Below, piece after piece: positions 1-9,853 of a stretch of 64,000 nucleotides of DNA. The stretch's first letter is position 1. Each line of letters starts with the position of its first letter. The translations under genes were made by a program, and so were the position numbers. Source of the DNA: Thalassocella blandensis (GTDB lineage: Bacteria; Pseudomonadota; Gammaproteobacteria; Pseudomonadales; Cellvibrionaceae); contig CABFPG010000004.1 of NCBI GenBank assembly GCA_902141825.1, forward strand, positions 248,001 to 312,000. Direction: 5' to 3'. The notes beneath the pieces were generated by a model. It was not told where the DNA came from and did no database searches. It saw nothing but the letters and a program-made list of their open reading frames with translations.

Positions 1-39
1 TATATTGATAGTTTTCTTAATAATAATTCAGGCTTGTAA

Positions 40-1629
40 TTAGAGCTGGTTTACTAGGGAGAGTTGACTTACCCGAATAAAAGCAGACTGTGCCGCCTGT
101 AAAATTAAAGACTGAGTTGATAAACGAGTCGCAGCTTCGGCATAGTCTATATCCCGCAGTTCAGAAAGCACCGTTTCAGTAACCAGCTGCGCGTCCAAGT
201 GAAGTGTCGTGGTACTTTCCAGAGTATTAATTCGACCACCAATTGCAGAGGTCACTTCTAGCACCGATGTTTGCGCATGCCCCAGATTCGAGATGGTACT
301 TGCTACTATGTCGGATAACGCGTCCCTACCTTCATTTGAACCATCGAAACTCTTCATCGCCTCACTGAAACGTGCAAAAGTCGTGAGAATATCCTGTTTA
401 TCCGTGGAGTCTATAAACAATCTATCGCCAGGCGTGGCCAGCTCGCCATCTACGGAATTTGTGCCAATTGCAGTATTCAAACCAAATGCACTGTCTGTAA
501 CGGCAGACCCTCCGTTTATTCGAAAGTCAACACCGCTGGGCATTGTAAATCCAGAATCGTTAACAGTAACACCCAACGCCGTTAATGCTGCTGAATTATT
601 TGCATTAATCATGGTAGCCAATTCTGATGCGTTATTCACGGTACCGGTCAAGGTTAATGTTTCCGACCGACCAGCAACGGTTATTCGCACACTGTTATTC
701 GGTGCGGCAAAAGTTTGCGGAAAAGTCGCTGCAACATCAGCACCAAAATTTCGGGTTGCTGGTGTTGCCGCGCCACCGGATACCGGAGCGCCTGACAATC
801 TAAAACTGACGCCGTTGACTTCAACTTCCTGTCCAGCCACAAACCTCTCATTTCCCAACACGACTCGCCCGGTCGAGCGCTCAGTAATGGTAAAGTTTTT
901 CCCAGGAGGCGAAATGGCATTGTCTGCATTAAACGTCACAACCATATCTTTTGGGTAAAATTCATCAAATTCTGCTTGATCCACTATCTGGCCAACGGAA
1001 ATCTGCGCCGGAGGATCAGATTGATTGCTCGTGCTGGCATAAGTGTGAACCGTGTGATTTTCACTTTGCACATCAACAAATATTTTTTTACCTGAATCAC
1101 TGGCTGCGATGGTGGTACTGCTTGAGATTTTTATATAGTGTTGCCCTTCATCACCCTCATAGCTAAAGCCGTTCTGCGCACTTCCCTGAAAAGGAGGCTG
1201 AGTACTTTTATAGCCCCCAAAGATATAATCCCCATTGGCATTTTTAGAGTTAAGGAGATTTTTTAACTCATCCAATCGTGTATCTACTTCGGCAGCAATA
1301 CTCTTGTATTCACTTTGCGTGAGAGTAGCGGTGTTACCCGCTTGAACCGCCAGCTCCTGAATACGAGTAATGATATTATTCACACCGTTTAAAGTGGTTT
1401 CTTCCATATTCAGATTATTGGTAGCGATATCGATATTTTTATTAAATTGATCCAGTGATGCAAGCTCTGCGCTCAATGACATTATTTTAGTCGCTGCGAC
1501 TGGGTCATCGGATGGTCGATTGACTCGTTTTCCCGAACTTAACTGTTCCTGGGTTTTTACAAGTTCCTGATTCGACTTTGCCATGCTGCCATTGGCAATA
1601 TTAAATATCTGTAATGACGATATGCGCAT
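40..1629 (-). CDS. flgL: Flagellar hook-associated protein 3 FlgL
   Basis: FlgL is the second hook-filament junction protein, sitting between FlgK and the flagellin filament outside the cell. The N-terminus (about residues 1-140) is a flagellin-like helical domain with the usual opening MRISSLQIFN and the SSGKRVNRPSDDP segment. The C-terminus (about 430-529) is the matching helical domain and ends in SQLSLVNQL. At 529 residues it is longer than the enterobacterial protein (about 320) because of an enlarged middle part rich in Asn, Thr and Ala. It lies 85 bp downstream of flgK on the same strand. A terminator-like hairpin lies in that gap, so flgL may be expressed at a level different from flgK. 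Family assignment is secure. Confidence 0.95.
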   Translation of the reverse strand: MRISSLQIFNIANGSMAKSNQELVKTQEQLSSGKRVNRPSDDPVAATKIMSLSAELASLDQFNKNIDIATNNLNMEETTLNGVNNIITRIQELAVQAGNTATLTQSEYKSIAAEVDTRLDELKNLLNSKNANGDYIFGGYKSTQPPFQGSAQNGFSYEGDEGQHYIKISSSTTIAASDSGKKIFVDVQSENHTVHTYASTSNQSDPPAQISVGQIVDQAEFDEFYPKDMVVTFNADNAISPPGKNFTITERSTGRVVLGNERFVAGQEVEVNGVSFRLSGAPVSGGAATPATRNFGADVAATFPQTFAAPNNSVRITVAGRSETLTLTGTVNNASELATMINANNSAALTALGVTVNDSGFTMPSGVDFRINGGSAVTDSAFGLNTAIGTNSVDGELATPGDRLFIDSTDKQDILTTFARFSEAMKSFDGSNEGRDALSDIVASTISNLGHAQTSVLEVTSAIGGRINTLESTTTLHLDAQLVTETVLSELRDIDYAEAATRLSTQSLILQAAQSAFIRVSQLSLVNQL

Positions 1630-1643
1630 AACCGGGCTCTTTT

Positions 1644-1667
1644 AAAAAACGAGTATTTCTGACTCGT
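1644..1667 (-). terminator. Terminator-like hairpin between flgK and flgL
   Basis: On the minus strand a 6 bp stem (ACGAGT / ACTCGT, 7 nt loop) is followed directly by a run of T residues (1644-1648). This is the shape of a weak intrinsic terminator. It lies about 20 bp upstream of the flgL start, so it could attenuate flgL relative to flgK or be partly read through. The stem is short. Confidence 0.5.
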
Positions 1668-1714
1668 GGTTGAGTAAATTCAATAATCAGATGTCAGCGT
1701 TTTGCTGAAGGAAT

Positions 1715-4700
1715 TTAAAACGCATTAATCAAACGATCAAACAGATCTCTAGCAACAGATATCACCTGCGCATTTGCAGAATACAGCTGTTCAAATTTAA
1801 TTAGATTTGCAGCTTCTTCATCGAGATTGACGCCAGAGATGGAATTACGTCGTTCTACCGATTGAGCCAGTACCTGTTCGCTTGCATCAAGATTAATCTT
1901 TGTAGATGCAGTGTCTATACCAACATCTTCAACCAGAGAGCTATAACTGTCAGCAATACTGGATACGCCCCCATCCAGCATGCGTGCATTTTGCAAGTCC
2001 GTAAACGTCAGAGCATTGCGGTTATCCATTGCCGCATTTTCATTGAAATCCAAGGTAAAGCGGTCACCTTCATCCGGTGTGCCGGTAATTTTTGCCTGTA
2101 TGCCTTGATACGTAGATTTGGCAAAATCCGCTGCTGTGGTATCACCAAAAATCATACTGTTGCGCGGGAAAGTACTAAGAGAAAGAGTATCTTCCATACT
2201 GACATCTATTCTGCCACCAACCGTGATAGAGGATGTTGTTCCGCCACCGGTTGCACTCAACTGTAAATTGGGGTTCTCTCCATCACTTATATCCACAGTT
2301 TCACCTGTAGCGGCCGTTAGCCCCATGGTTAGATCATTGCCCTGTGAATCATAAACACGCAATTCATTCGCGCCACTAACAGGATCGACCCCAGCTACTG
2401 CATACACGCCCTGCATCGCGAGCGTTTCATTTTCATTGATGCGTTGTGCGAGATAGTCATAGAACTCCGCTTCTTCCGTCTGTGGATCAGGAACTCCGTC
2501 ACTGACCATTGCATCTCCCGTGGTGGAGTCCACACTGTATTCCACCAGGTTTTCTCCATTTAAATTAAACTGAAGCGGAACTGCCCGAGTCACATTCAGG
2601 TGGGAGAGCTCAATGTAATTAAACGCGTTTGCAGACACCCCTTCAATATTATTTAATAAACTAGCCGTTTCCATTGCACTGGCATTGGGGGAAGTAAACA
2701 AATTGTAAGTGGTTGGCGTTCCACCAGCAATTTCAGAGGGACGTGTTATTGTGATTGCTTCAGCGGGATAACCATTGGTGGATTGCCCTTGCCCCGAAAA
2801 ACCATCCAGGTTCCCAAGCGTGGTAATTGCAACAGTACCTGAGTTTTCAATATCATATCCCATCAACGCATCAGCTTGCCCTGCAATACCACCAGCAAAA
2901 TTCTGTAGCGTGATATCACCTGCGCCAGCGGTGTTTAAGCGGAACGCGAGCTCACCAGCATCATTCATGTAAGCTCTTACATCCGTACCGGTTAGATTGG
3001 TATTGATATCGAGAAGTAATGCATCTTCGTCTACAATACTGGCGCTATCCACGGTCACAACAATTGGTGCGGCGGTGTTATTGATTCCCCCAGGGGTATT
3101 CTCAACAACAATCTCAAAACTGAATGAGGCGGCACCACTAAAATCTGTATTGGCAAAACTGGGGACAGCATTCGCATTTTGGATCGAGGCGTTTGTAGTT
3201 GCTCGTCGCCCTTCCGGCAATCCAATTAAATCACCATTCGTACTGACCATGGTTTCCCCTGGATCAGTACCGAATAGATTGTTCTGCCCTCCAACTATGA
3301 ATTGCTGGTTTCGGATAGGGGGATCTAAGTCGACTGGATTGCCGGGGTCAGAGTTATCCAGTATTTCATACACCGTCGGCGTTATAAAATTCACCAATAG
3401 TGGTGGGTCCATTTCACCAGTATTGGCCAGCAATGGTAATGGCAGGTTATTTTGATCAAGCAGGGACAACACTTCACCCGCAGAAATAGCCCCAGAACCA
3501 GTATTACCAATGGCCGTATCAGTTAACAAAGGGCTACCAAACGCAATATCTTCCGGATTGACCAAGGCCGAGGAAAAGTCTCGTCCGGCAGATTTAAACG
3601 GCTGCAAGGTAAATGAATCACCCGCTTGAAAGGAGCCGCTTTCAAAGGTGAACTCCAGACCATCAAATTCTACAGAAAAAGGATAACCACCGTTTAAAGC
3701 TCCCCGCACGACTTCTTCGCCATCGGAATCTCGATGAATACGAAACAGGCCACCGGCTTCAACACTCACCGTATAGTCGGATGATACGAGTTCATTGGTA
3801 TTTTCTATTGTCAGCGATAGACGTCTGTCGTAGGGTGGCGGATTCGTTGAATGACTAATCACGCGATTACTCGCAATATCAGGATCATTTACATCGTAAA
3901 AGAAGTTCCCGCCAAATTCATTGTTTAAATCAATCCCCATCTGGTGAGTAGTGTTAAATGCATCGGCCATGGAAACGGCAATTCGTCCTAAATCGTTATA
4001 GGCGCCCTCTAAAATTGAATCTCGAAACCGAATCACGCCTCCCAATTCTCCTCCGGAAACCAGATCCGTAATCACAATGCGTGATTGTGATTTGCCGACT
4101 TCTTTGAACGCGACATCGTACTGGTTAGCATTTTCCGCACTTTCAATCAATTGCAACTGCCGACTTTCAGTTCCAATCACGAGGTTCTGACCACTACCAA
4201 CCACCACGTTGACTTGACCAAACCCTTCTTCAAAGGTTTGGATTGATACTATTTCTGATAGCTTACGAATGGCCTCATCTCGTTGATCGATCAAGTCATT
4301 CGGTATAGCCCCGGTTCCCATGGCATTGGATATTTTTTGATTAAGCCCGGCAATATTCTGACTCAAGGCGTTTATCTGCGAAACTGCCGTTTGCATTTGG
4401 TCATTGATGTTATTTTCAATTACCTGCATTTTTTCATAAATCGTATTAAACCTGTCCGACAGGTTTTCGGCTTCACTGATAATCAATTGCCGAGCAGGAA
4501 TTGAGGTCGGATCGTCTGCGCCGTTTTGAACCGCCGCGTAAAAGGATTCCAACCCACTGGACAAGCCCGTGGATACATCCGAAAGAATGACATCCAATTG
4601 TGCAATATTGTCATAGTAAAGCTCTAAATCTTTATACAAGCTGGTGTCAGAGCGTAGCTGGGAATTCACAAACTCACTGGCCACTCGCTCAATAGATTGC

Positions 4701-4882
4701 ACATTAGCGCCATTACCAACCCAGCCACCACCTTGCAAGTTGGCAGGATTAGTTTCAGACAGAACTCGTTGACGACTGTAACCGTCGACACCAGCGTTCG
4801 AAATATTATGTCCTGTTGTGTTTAATGCGGTTTGTGCAACACGCAAGCCGGAAACGCTGATACCTAATAGATTACTGGTCAT
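1715..4882 (-). CDS. flgK: Flagellar hook-associated protein 1 FlgK (very long form)
   Basis: FlgK is the first hook-filament junction protein, exported and placed at the hook tip. The N-terminal domain has the rod/hook signature (LNTTGHNISNAGVDGYSRQR, about residues 20-40). The C-terminal helix ends with NLIKFEQLYSANAQVISVAR and DRLINAF, both typical. The protein has 1055 residues against about 550 in E. coli, because of a very large central region (about 330-920) rich in Asn, Thr, Gly and Asp that should form surface-exposed domains. Its ATG overlaps the flgJ stop by 4 bp (ATGA), indicating translational coupling in flgFGHIJK. No frameshift or repeat is evident, so the length looks genuine. 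Confidence 0.95.
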   Translation of the reverse strand: MTSNLLGISVSGLRVAQTALNTTGHNISNAGVDGYSRQRVLSETNPANLQGGGWVGNGANVQSIERVASEFVNSQLRSDTSLYKDLELYYDNIAQLDVILSDVSTGLSSGLESFYAAVQNGADDPTSIPARQLIISEAENLSDRFNTIYEKMQVIENNINDQMQTAVSQINALSQNIAGLNQKISNAMGTGAIPNDLIDQRDEAIRKLSEIVSIQTFEEGFGQVNVVVGSGQNLVIGTESRQLQLIESAENANQYDVAFKEVGKSQSRIVITDLVSGGELGGVIRFRDSILEGAYNDLGRIAVSMADAFNTTHQMGIDLNNEFGGNFFYDVNDPDIASNRVISHSTNPPPYDRRLSLTIENTNELVSSDYTVSVEAGGLFRIHRDSDGEEVVRGALNGGYPFSVEFDGLEFTFESGSFQAGDSFTLQPFKSAGRDFSSALVNPEDIAFGSPLLTDTAIGNTGSGAISAGEVLSLLDQNNLPLPLLANTGEMDPPLLVNFITPTVYEILDNSDPGNPVDLDPPIRNQQFIVGGQNNLFGTDPGETMVSTNGDLIGLPEGRRATTNASIQNANAVPSFANTDFSGAASFSFEIVVENTPGGINNTAAPIVVTVDSASIVDEDALLLDINTNLTGTDVRAYMNDAGELAFRLNTAGAGDITLQNFAGGIAGQADALMGYDIENSGTVAITTLGNLDGFSGQGQSTNGYPAEAITITRPSEIAGGTPTTYNLFTSPNASAMETASLLNNIEGVSANAFNYIELSHLNVTRAVPLQFNLNGENLVEYSVDSTTGDAMVSDGVPDPQTEEAEFYDYLAQRINENETLAMQGVYAVAGVDPVSGANELRVYDSQGNDLTMGLTAATGETVDISDGENPNLQLSATGGGTTSSITVGGRIDVSMEDTLSLSTFPRNSMIFGDTTAADFAKSTYQGIQAKITGTPDEGDRFTLDFNENAAMDNRNALTFTDLQNARMLDGGVSSIADSYSSLVEDVGIDTASTKINLDASEQVLAQSVERRNSISGVNLDEEAANLIKFEQLYSANAQVISVARDLFDRLINAF

Positions 4883-6075
4883 AGATTTTTACCTGTCTTA
4901 CCAGAGTTCAAAAACTGTTTAATGCCAAGCCCTGTAGGCAGGTTGTCTCGTGTTGTTTTGTCGGAAGAGAAAACAGAAGGTATGCTTGAATTAAGATTCT
5001 GAGGTTCAGGTTTTACCTTTTGTTCCAACACAAGATCTTCCGCTACACTTTTCACCTGCTCGTAAACACGAAGCACTTTGTCTTTATATGCAGGGTCTGT
5101 GGCATAACCGGCTTTGTGCAGTTCATCGATAAAAGCCTCACTATCTCCTGCCACTTGAGATGCCAGACTGTAGCGCTGGTTACCTTGAATAAAATCCACA
5201 AAGTCATTAAAGCTTTCCGCCAAATCGGCATAAGTTCTAAACGCGGCACTCTCTTTTTTCACCACACCATTCTCATACTCCAAAGTGGTATGCTGTACGG
5301 ATTCTCGGAGTGAAGAAAATGTTTTTATGTTAAATAAATTGTTACTGGACGCCCCTTTGCCATCGCCTAATACATATTTCCCCCACCCGGTTTCCAAAGC
5401 TGACTGCGCAATCAGGATATAGTGATCAACACCAAGGGCACGAGCTGCATTTTTCGCATAGGGCAAAAGCTTTTGAATAAAGTCGTCAGGTGTTTCTGCA
5501 ATAGCAATGCGATCGGGATTATCTATCTGTCGCGATGCGTCGTCAGAGACTGGTGCAGGCTGTTTCTGATTCACACGGTTATCGATGGTAGTGGCCGCAT
5601 TCGCTTGCGGCGGGCTCACACCTATCGGTGCAGCGTTGAGCTTATACCCGGCAGCCGCTGCCTGGTTTAGATAAGCGCTAATGTCCTTGGCGCTGCTTTG
5701 TATTGCGTTATCCTCACCCTCAATACTGTCTGGACCTTTCTCTGTGTTTCCCTGTGCTCGGCTCAATTGACGATACAAAGCATCTGCAATGCCGACACCC
5801 TTCCCTTCCGCCATAGAAAGGGAGAGTTGTTGATCGTACATATCACGGAAAAACTCAGTTTCCTTGCTGTTAAACATACTGTCTTCTTCAAACACGGCAT
5901 TGGCTGCGCGCATGTTTTTCATCAACATATTCAAAAACAGCGATTCAAATTGTTTCGCAACTTTTCTTAACGCCAAGTCCTTATCATCTTGATGTTTTAA
6001 TTGCTGCAGGCCATTAAGGTCTGTGTACACATCGGTTGATAGTGGCAGTTTGCTGGAAAAATTTGAAAATTCCAT
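4879..6075 (-). CDS. flgJ: Peptidoglycan hydrolase FlgJ (rod cap and muramidase)
   Basis: FlgJ caps the growing rod in the periplasm and opens the murein so the rod can pass. The N-terminal rod-binding domain covers about residues 30-110 (KQFESLFLNMLMKNMR). A linker rich in Ala, Gln and Asn (about 110-190) follows. The C-terminal glucosaminidase/GH73-type domain covers about 195-345, with the probable catalytic Glu at position 228 in SALETGWGKY. At 398 residues this is the long, two-domain form found in beta- and gammaproteobacteria. The start shares one base with the flgI stop (TAATG) and the stop overlaps the flgK start, so the three genes are coupled. Confidence 0.95.
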   Translation of the reverse strand: MEFSNFSSKLPLSTDVYTDLNGLQQLKHQDDKDLALRKVAKQFESLFLNMLMKNMRAANAVFEEDSMFNSKETEFFRDMYDQQLSLSMAEGKGVGIADALYRQLSRAQGNTEKGPDSIEGEDNAIQSSAKDISAYLNQAAAAGYKLNAAPIGVSPPQANAATTIDNRVNQKQPAPVSDDASRQIDNPDRIAIAETPDDFIQKLLPYAKNAARALGVDHYILIAQSALETGWGKYVLGDGKGASSNNLFNIKTFSSLRESVQHTTLEYENGVVKKESAAFRTYADLAESFNDFVDFIQGNQRYSLASQVAGDSEAFIDELHKAGYATDPAYKDKVLRVYEQVKSVAEDLVLEQKVKPEPQNLNSSIPSVFSSDKTTRDNLPTGLGIKQFLNSGKTGKNL

Positions 6076-7184
6076 TAGATCACCATTATCTCGGCTTTTA
6101 ATGCACCGGCTTGTTTTAGCGCTTCTAGAATCGCCATCAAATCACCAGGTGCAGCCCCCACTTCATTTACCGCACGCACGATATCATTAAGGGTCGGGCC
6201 AGGCGAAAAGTTAAACATTGGGCCGGACTCTTCATAAACTTCAACATTGCTGTCTGGCACTACGACAGTTCCACCATCACCAAATGCATTGGGCTGACTT
6301 ACTTCTACATTTTCCTTGATGGTGACAGTCAATGAGCCATGGGTCACGGCCACCGGCGCTACCCGCACGTGCTGACCAACAACAATAGTACCCGTTCTTG
6401 AATTGATAATAATTTTTGCCGCAGCTTCCCCTGGGTCTACTTCAATATTTTCCAACAAAGACAAATAATCTACGCGATGTGCAGCGTTTTGCGGTGCCCG
6501 CACTGTGATAGACGCGGCATCTAACGGCAGCGCAACATCCGGCCCTACCAGTTCATTAATACTGTCAGCCAAACGTTTTGCTGTAGTGAAATCCGGGGTA
6601 TGTAAATTAAAAACAATATCGCCATTGTCGCCAAAGTTTGTAGGGACCGAACGTTCCACAATTGCGCCATCAGGAATACGACCAACACTTTGAATATTCA
6701 CTGTGACCTTTGATCCATCAGCTCCTTCTGCGCCAAAACCTCCTACAATCAAGTTGCCCTGTGCTACGGCGTATACATTGCCATCAATTCCTTTCAGCGG
6801 CGCCAACAAGAGCGAGCCGCCACGTAAACTTTTTGCATTGGCAATGGAAGACACTGTAATGTCAATTTTCTGTCCCGGTTTTGCGAAAGGCGGTAATTCA
6901 GCGTGAATTGCTACTGCTGCCACATTTTTGGTTTGGAAACTGGCATCTTGCGGCACTGTAATTCCAAACTGCTTTAACATGGAACGGAAGGATTGCTGGG
7001 TAAAAGGGGCTTGATTAGTTGAGTCACCAGACCCGTCCAAACCGACAACCAAACCATAGCCAACGAGCTGGTTAACGCGAACCCCTTCAACCGATGCAAT
7101 ATCTTTGATGCGCTCAGCAAAAGCACCCATGCTCGTGCTGAGTAACACCACGATAGCAATACAAGTAAAAGTATTTCGTTTCAT
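6075..7184 (-). CDS. flgI: Flagellar P-ring protein FlgI
   Basis: FlgI assembles the P ring around the rod in the peptidoglycan layer. The chosen ATG at 7184 gives 369 residues beginning MKRNTFTC, with a Sec signal peptide (hydrophobic stretch [16 protein letters not shown]) and probable cleavage before [13 protein letters not shown]. The mature N-terminus and the [13 protein letters not shown] segment are characteristic. The C-terminus has the conserved [20 protein letters not shown] helix. An in-frame ATG seven codons upstream (7205) is possible but would put extra residues before the signal peptide. It sits between flgH and flgJ in the same operon. Confidence 0.95.
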   Translation of the reverse strand: MKRNTFTCIAIVVLLSTSMGAFAERIKDIASVEGVRVNQLVGYGLVVGLDGSGDSTNQAPFTQQSFRSMLKQFGITVPQDASFQTKNVAAVAIHAELPPFAKPGQKIDITVSSIANAKSLRGGSLLLAPLKGIDGNVYAVAQGNLIVGGFGAEGADGSKVTVNIQSVGRIPDGAIVERSVPTNFGDNGDIVFNLHTPDFTTAKRLADSINELVGPDVALPLDAASITVRAPQNAAHRVDYLSLLENIEVDPGEAAAKIIINSRTGTIVVGQHVRVAPVAVTHGSLTVTIKENVEVSQPNAFGDGGTVVVPDSNVEVYEESGPMFNFSPGPTLNDIVRAVNEVGAAPGDLMAILEALKQAGALKAEIMVI

Positions 7185-7207
7185 ACATAAAACCCGATAA
7201 GGCAAAA

Positions 7208-7900
7208 TTAGAACGGCCAGATTGGACTGTTAAAAAATCGAGTTAACCAACCCATTTGTTGTGAGTCAGCCAACTCGCCAGTACCGGAGTAGGTAATCCG
7301 CGCATTGGCAATTCTGGTAGATAGAATGGTATTTTCCGGTGTTACATCATCAGGTCTTACCAATCCGCTTATACGAATAAATTCGCTGCCACGATTTAAT
7401 GTCATCCATTTTTCACCACGCACCACCAGTGTTCCATTAGGGTAAATGTCCGTTACAGTAACGCTGATATTGCCGCTGAGCCGGTTGCTTTGATCAGCAT
7501 CTGCTTCACCTTTAAAATCACGATCAGAGACAACGTTAGTCGCCAGGTTGTATGAACCCAGACTTGGATTAACGCCAAATATCGGTCCCCCATCGGGAAC
7601 AATTTGTAAGTCATTTTCTTTTTTAATATTTACCGCTGACGATTTTGTCGACGTTGTTCGCTCATCAAGAATAATGGTGATGATGTCGCCGATCCTCATG
7701 GCTTTCTGATCGGTAAACAAACCCAGGGCAACATTTTCACGATAGAGTGAACCATTCTGCGAAGCATCTGCTGCCGGCTCGGTTCGCATAACAGGCGCGA
7801 AGTACGGGTCATTGGGTTGTTGCGGTTGATGCACCACGCAGCCCTGGAGTGCGATTAAGCACATCCATACTCCGCTTTTTATGCTTGCCGTCAATTTCAT
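7208..7900 (-). CDS. flgH: Flagellar L-ring lipoprotein FlgH
   Basis: FlgH forms the L ring in the outer membrane. I place the start at 7900 ([14 protein letters not shown]), which has an AAGGTG ribosome-binding site just upstream; the open frame extends 15 codons further up. The signal sequence ends in a lipobox (ALQGC), so Cys21 should be lipidated. The mature protein has the typical [20 protein letters not shown] and [11 protein letters not shown] segments, and the C-terminus carries the family hallmark [17 protein letters not shown]. Length (230 residues) is normal. It is followed at once by flgI. Confidence 0.95.
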   Translation of the reverse strand: MKLTASIKSGVWMCLIALQGCVVHQPQQPNDPYFAPVMRTEPAADASQNGSLYRENVALGLFTDQKAMRIGDIITIILDERTTSTKSSAVNIKKENDLQIVPDGGPIFGVNPSLGSYNLATNVVSDRDFKGEADADQSNRLSGNISVTVTDIYPNGTLVVRGEKWMTLNRGSEFIRISGLVRPDDVTPENTILSTRIANARITYSGTGELADSQQMGWLTRFFNSPIWPF

Positions 7901-7954
7901 ATTTTCACCTTTCACCTTCAAACAGATTGCTTTTTCAAACCACAACTTTCATGG

Positions 7955-8740
7955 TTAAACATTCTGCGTGAGGAACTGCAACATTTGATCAGCAGTAGAC
8001 ACCACTTTGGAATTCATTTCATAGGCGCGCTGTGTGGTGATCATGTTCACCATCTCTTCAACGATTTCCACGTTTGAATTTTCCAGCATTCCCTGTTTTA
8101 TCTGTCCTAAACCGTTTTCACCCGGAGTACCGACAATTGGATCTCCACTGGATGCCGTTTCCAAAAACAGATTACCTCCAATCGCCTGCAGACCCGCCGG
8201 ATTAACAAAATTTACGGTTTGTATATTGCCAAGAACTTGTGGTGCGGCCTGCCCTGCAATATACGCCGAGACGATCCCGTCCGTACCGATCGTGATTGTG
8301 CGCGTGTCTTCAGGCACAGTAATATTGGGTTCTAATAACAGACCGCTGGCATTGACCACTTCACCATCGCCGTTTAAATGCAATTGTCCGGCTCGGGTAT
8401 ACGCGATGGTGCCATCCGTCTGTTGGATTTGTAAAAATCCACGTCCGTCAATCGCCACATCCAGCGCCTGATCCGTTATTTGTATACTGCCAGTGGTAAA
8501 TTCTTTTTGTGTTCCCACAACACGTACACCTGTTCCCAGCTGCAACCCGGAAGGAAGCTCCGTATCTTCGGACGATTGCCCACCAGGCTGTCGTTGAATT
8601 TGATACAGCAAATCTTCAAATACAGCGCGGTCACGTTTAAATCCAACAGTGGAGGCGTTCGCCAGATTATTGGAAATGGTAGTTAGCTGTGTGTCTTGAG
8701 CCGCTAGCCCCGTTTTACTGACATATAAAGATGCGAGCAT
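7955..8740 (-). CDS. flgG: Flagellar distal rod protein FlgG
   Basis: FlgG builds the distal rod that crosses the periplasm. Residues 1-40 carry the rod/hook N-terminal motif (LTTISNNLANASTVGFKRDR), and the C-terminus carries the matching helix (NVEIVEEMVNMITTQRAYEM, then KVVSTADQMLQFL). At 261 residues it matches the normal FlgG length. It lies 93 bp downstream of flgF and just upstream of flgH in the same orientation, and is probably transcribed from the sigma-54 promoter ahead of flgF. Confidence 0.96.
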   Translation of the reverse strand: MLASLYVSKTGLAAQDTQLTTISNNLANASTVGFKRDRAVFEDLLYQIQRQPGGQSSEDTELPSGLQLGTGVRVVGTQKEFTTGSIQITDQALDVAIDGRGFLQIQQTDGTIAYTRAGQLHLNGDGEVVNASGLLLEPNITVPEDTRTITIGTDGIVSAYIAGQAAPQVLGNIQTVNFVNPAGLQAIGGNLFLETASSGDPIVGTPGENGLGQIKQGMLENSNVEIVEEMVNMITTQRAYEMNSKVVSTADQMLQFLTQNV

Positions 8741-8833
8741 ACTTCACCTCTGGGAACCCTTTCTGGGTATTACGTTATGCGTTGCTATTAAATTGATTGA
8801 CTTTAAATTAGTGAGCGCCTGAATACGTTACGC

Positions 8834-9589
8834 TTAGCCGTTCATTTGCAGTAAGCTGGCAGAGGACTCGGAATTCTCTTTTACTGTCTGCATCATTTTG
8901 ACCTGCATTTCATACTGGCGAGATAAACTTAAGATGCTGGTGAGTTCATTCACTGCATTCACGTTACTCGCCTCAAGAAAGCCTGAAATAATTCGCACGG
9001 CGCCGTCGGGTGGTAATTCACCTTCAGGATTTTTTTGACGAAACAATCCGTCTTCAGATTTTGTCATCGTGTCTGGGTCCGGGTTTACCAGTTTGATACG
9101 ATCGATTTGCGCGATAGCATCTACTTGTCCACCCAGTGGGACGATTGTGATTGCACCATCAAAAGCAATTTCAATTTTCTCAGCCGCCGGGATTGCGATC
9201 GGTCCGCCATTGCCCATCACCGGCAAGCCATTGCCGGTACGTAACATACCCACGGAATCTATATAGAGTGAGCCGGCACGAGTATAAGCTTCCTGTCCAT
9301 CACTGCCCTGTACAGCAATAAAACCATCAGACTCAACAGCAACGTCAAGATCCCGACCAGTTTCATTCAATGCGCCGTGCGCAAAATCCGTAGCAGGACG
9401 CTCAACCAGCGCAAAGGCGCGTGTAGGTTGCCCGTCGCCATAAAGTACTGGCATGCTGCGAGCTTGTTCGAAATCCGCTTTAAAGCCTGTGGTATTCACG
9501 TTAGCTAAATTATTGGAATGACTGACTTGCGCCAGCATATTATGCTTCGCGCCGGTCATGGCAATGTAAAGAGCCTTATCCACGTTCAC
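8834..9589 (-). CDS. flgF: Flagellar proximal rod protein FlgF
   Basis: FlgF is a rod subunit of the flagellar basal body, exported through the flagellar type III apparatus. The N-terminal motif (SHSNNLANVNTTGFKADF) and C-terminal helix (LTSILSLSRQYEMQVKMMQT) are those of the FlgF/FlgG family. Length is 251 residues. It begins the second rod/ring operon (flgFGHIJKL): upstream is a sigma-54 promoter motif and then a strong hairpin that ends the flgBCDE unit. Confidence 0.95.
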   Translation of the reverse strand: MNVDKALYIAMTGAKHNMLAQVSHSNNLANVNTTGFKADFEQARSMPVLYGDGQPTRAFALVERPATDFAHGALNETGRDLDVAVESDGFIAVQGSDGQEAYTRAGSLYIDSVGMLRTGNGLPVMGNGGPIAIPAAEKIEIAFDGAITIVPLGGQVDAIAQIDRIKLVNPDPDTMTKSEDGLFRQKNPEGELPPDGAVRIISGFLEASNVNAVNELTSILSLSRQYEMQVKMMQTVKENSESSASLLQMNG

Positions 9590-9656
9590 CTCGTCAAATC
9601 TTGTTTACGTAAAAGCGTTAAATTTACGTCGTTTTTACGGTATTAAGAGTGACTCA

Positions 9657-9671
9657 GCAAGATGAATGCCA
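9657..9671 (-). promoter_or_regulatory. Sigma-54 promoter upstream of flgF
   Basis: On the minus strand the sequence reads TGGCAT-N5-TTGC, matching the -24/-12 consensus TGGCAC-N5-TTGC with exact spacing. The transcript would start near 9645, about 56 nt before the flgF ATG. In Pseudomonas the equivalent operon depends on RpoN. The activator (FleQ- or FleR-like) is not encoded in this window. Confidence 0.8.
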
Positions 9672-9800
9672 ATATTCAGATTGCCGCTTTGTGGGAAGTT
9701 ATGATGGGATGTAGCACTGCCTTGTATAAATACACACAAATACAAACATGTGAAAACCTTGTCATTTCACGAGAGTGGAATTGTTGGGAATATTTGCGTC

Positions 9801-9838
9801 TTCACTCCTGACTAACCTGATTGGCCGTCAGGAGTGAA
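9801..9838 (-). terminator. Strong hairpin downstream of flgE
   Basis: A perfect 12 bp inverted repeat (TTCACTCCTGAC / GTCAGGAGTGAA) encloses a 14 nt loop, 15 bp after the flgE stop. There is no clear T run after it, so it may be a Rho-assisted stop or a 3'-end stabilising structure. It separates the flgBCDE unit from the flgF promoter. Confidence 0.6.
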
Positions 9839-9853
9839 AGAGCTTTACCGGTA

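Noticed and set aside
209-958. 249-codon open frame on the plus strand
   Set aside because: It lies wholly opposite flgL, has no ribosome-binding site and has low-complexity composition; it is a shadow of the flgL coding strand.
2997-3455. 152-codon plus-strand frame opposite flgK
   Set aside because: It is an antisense shadow of the Thr/Asn-rich centre of flgK, without recognisable protein features.
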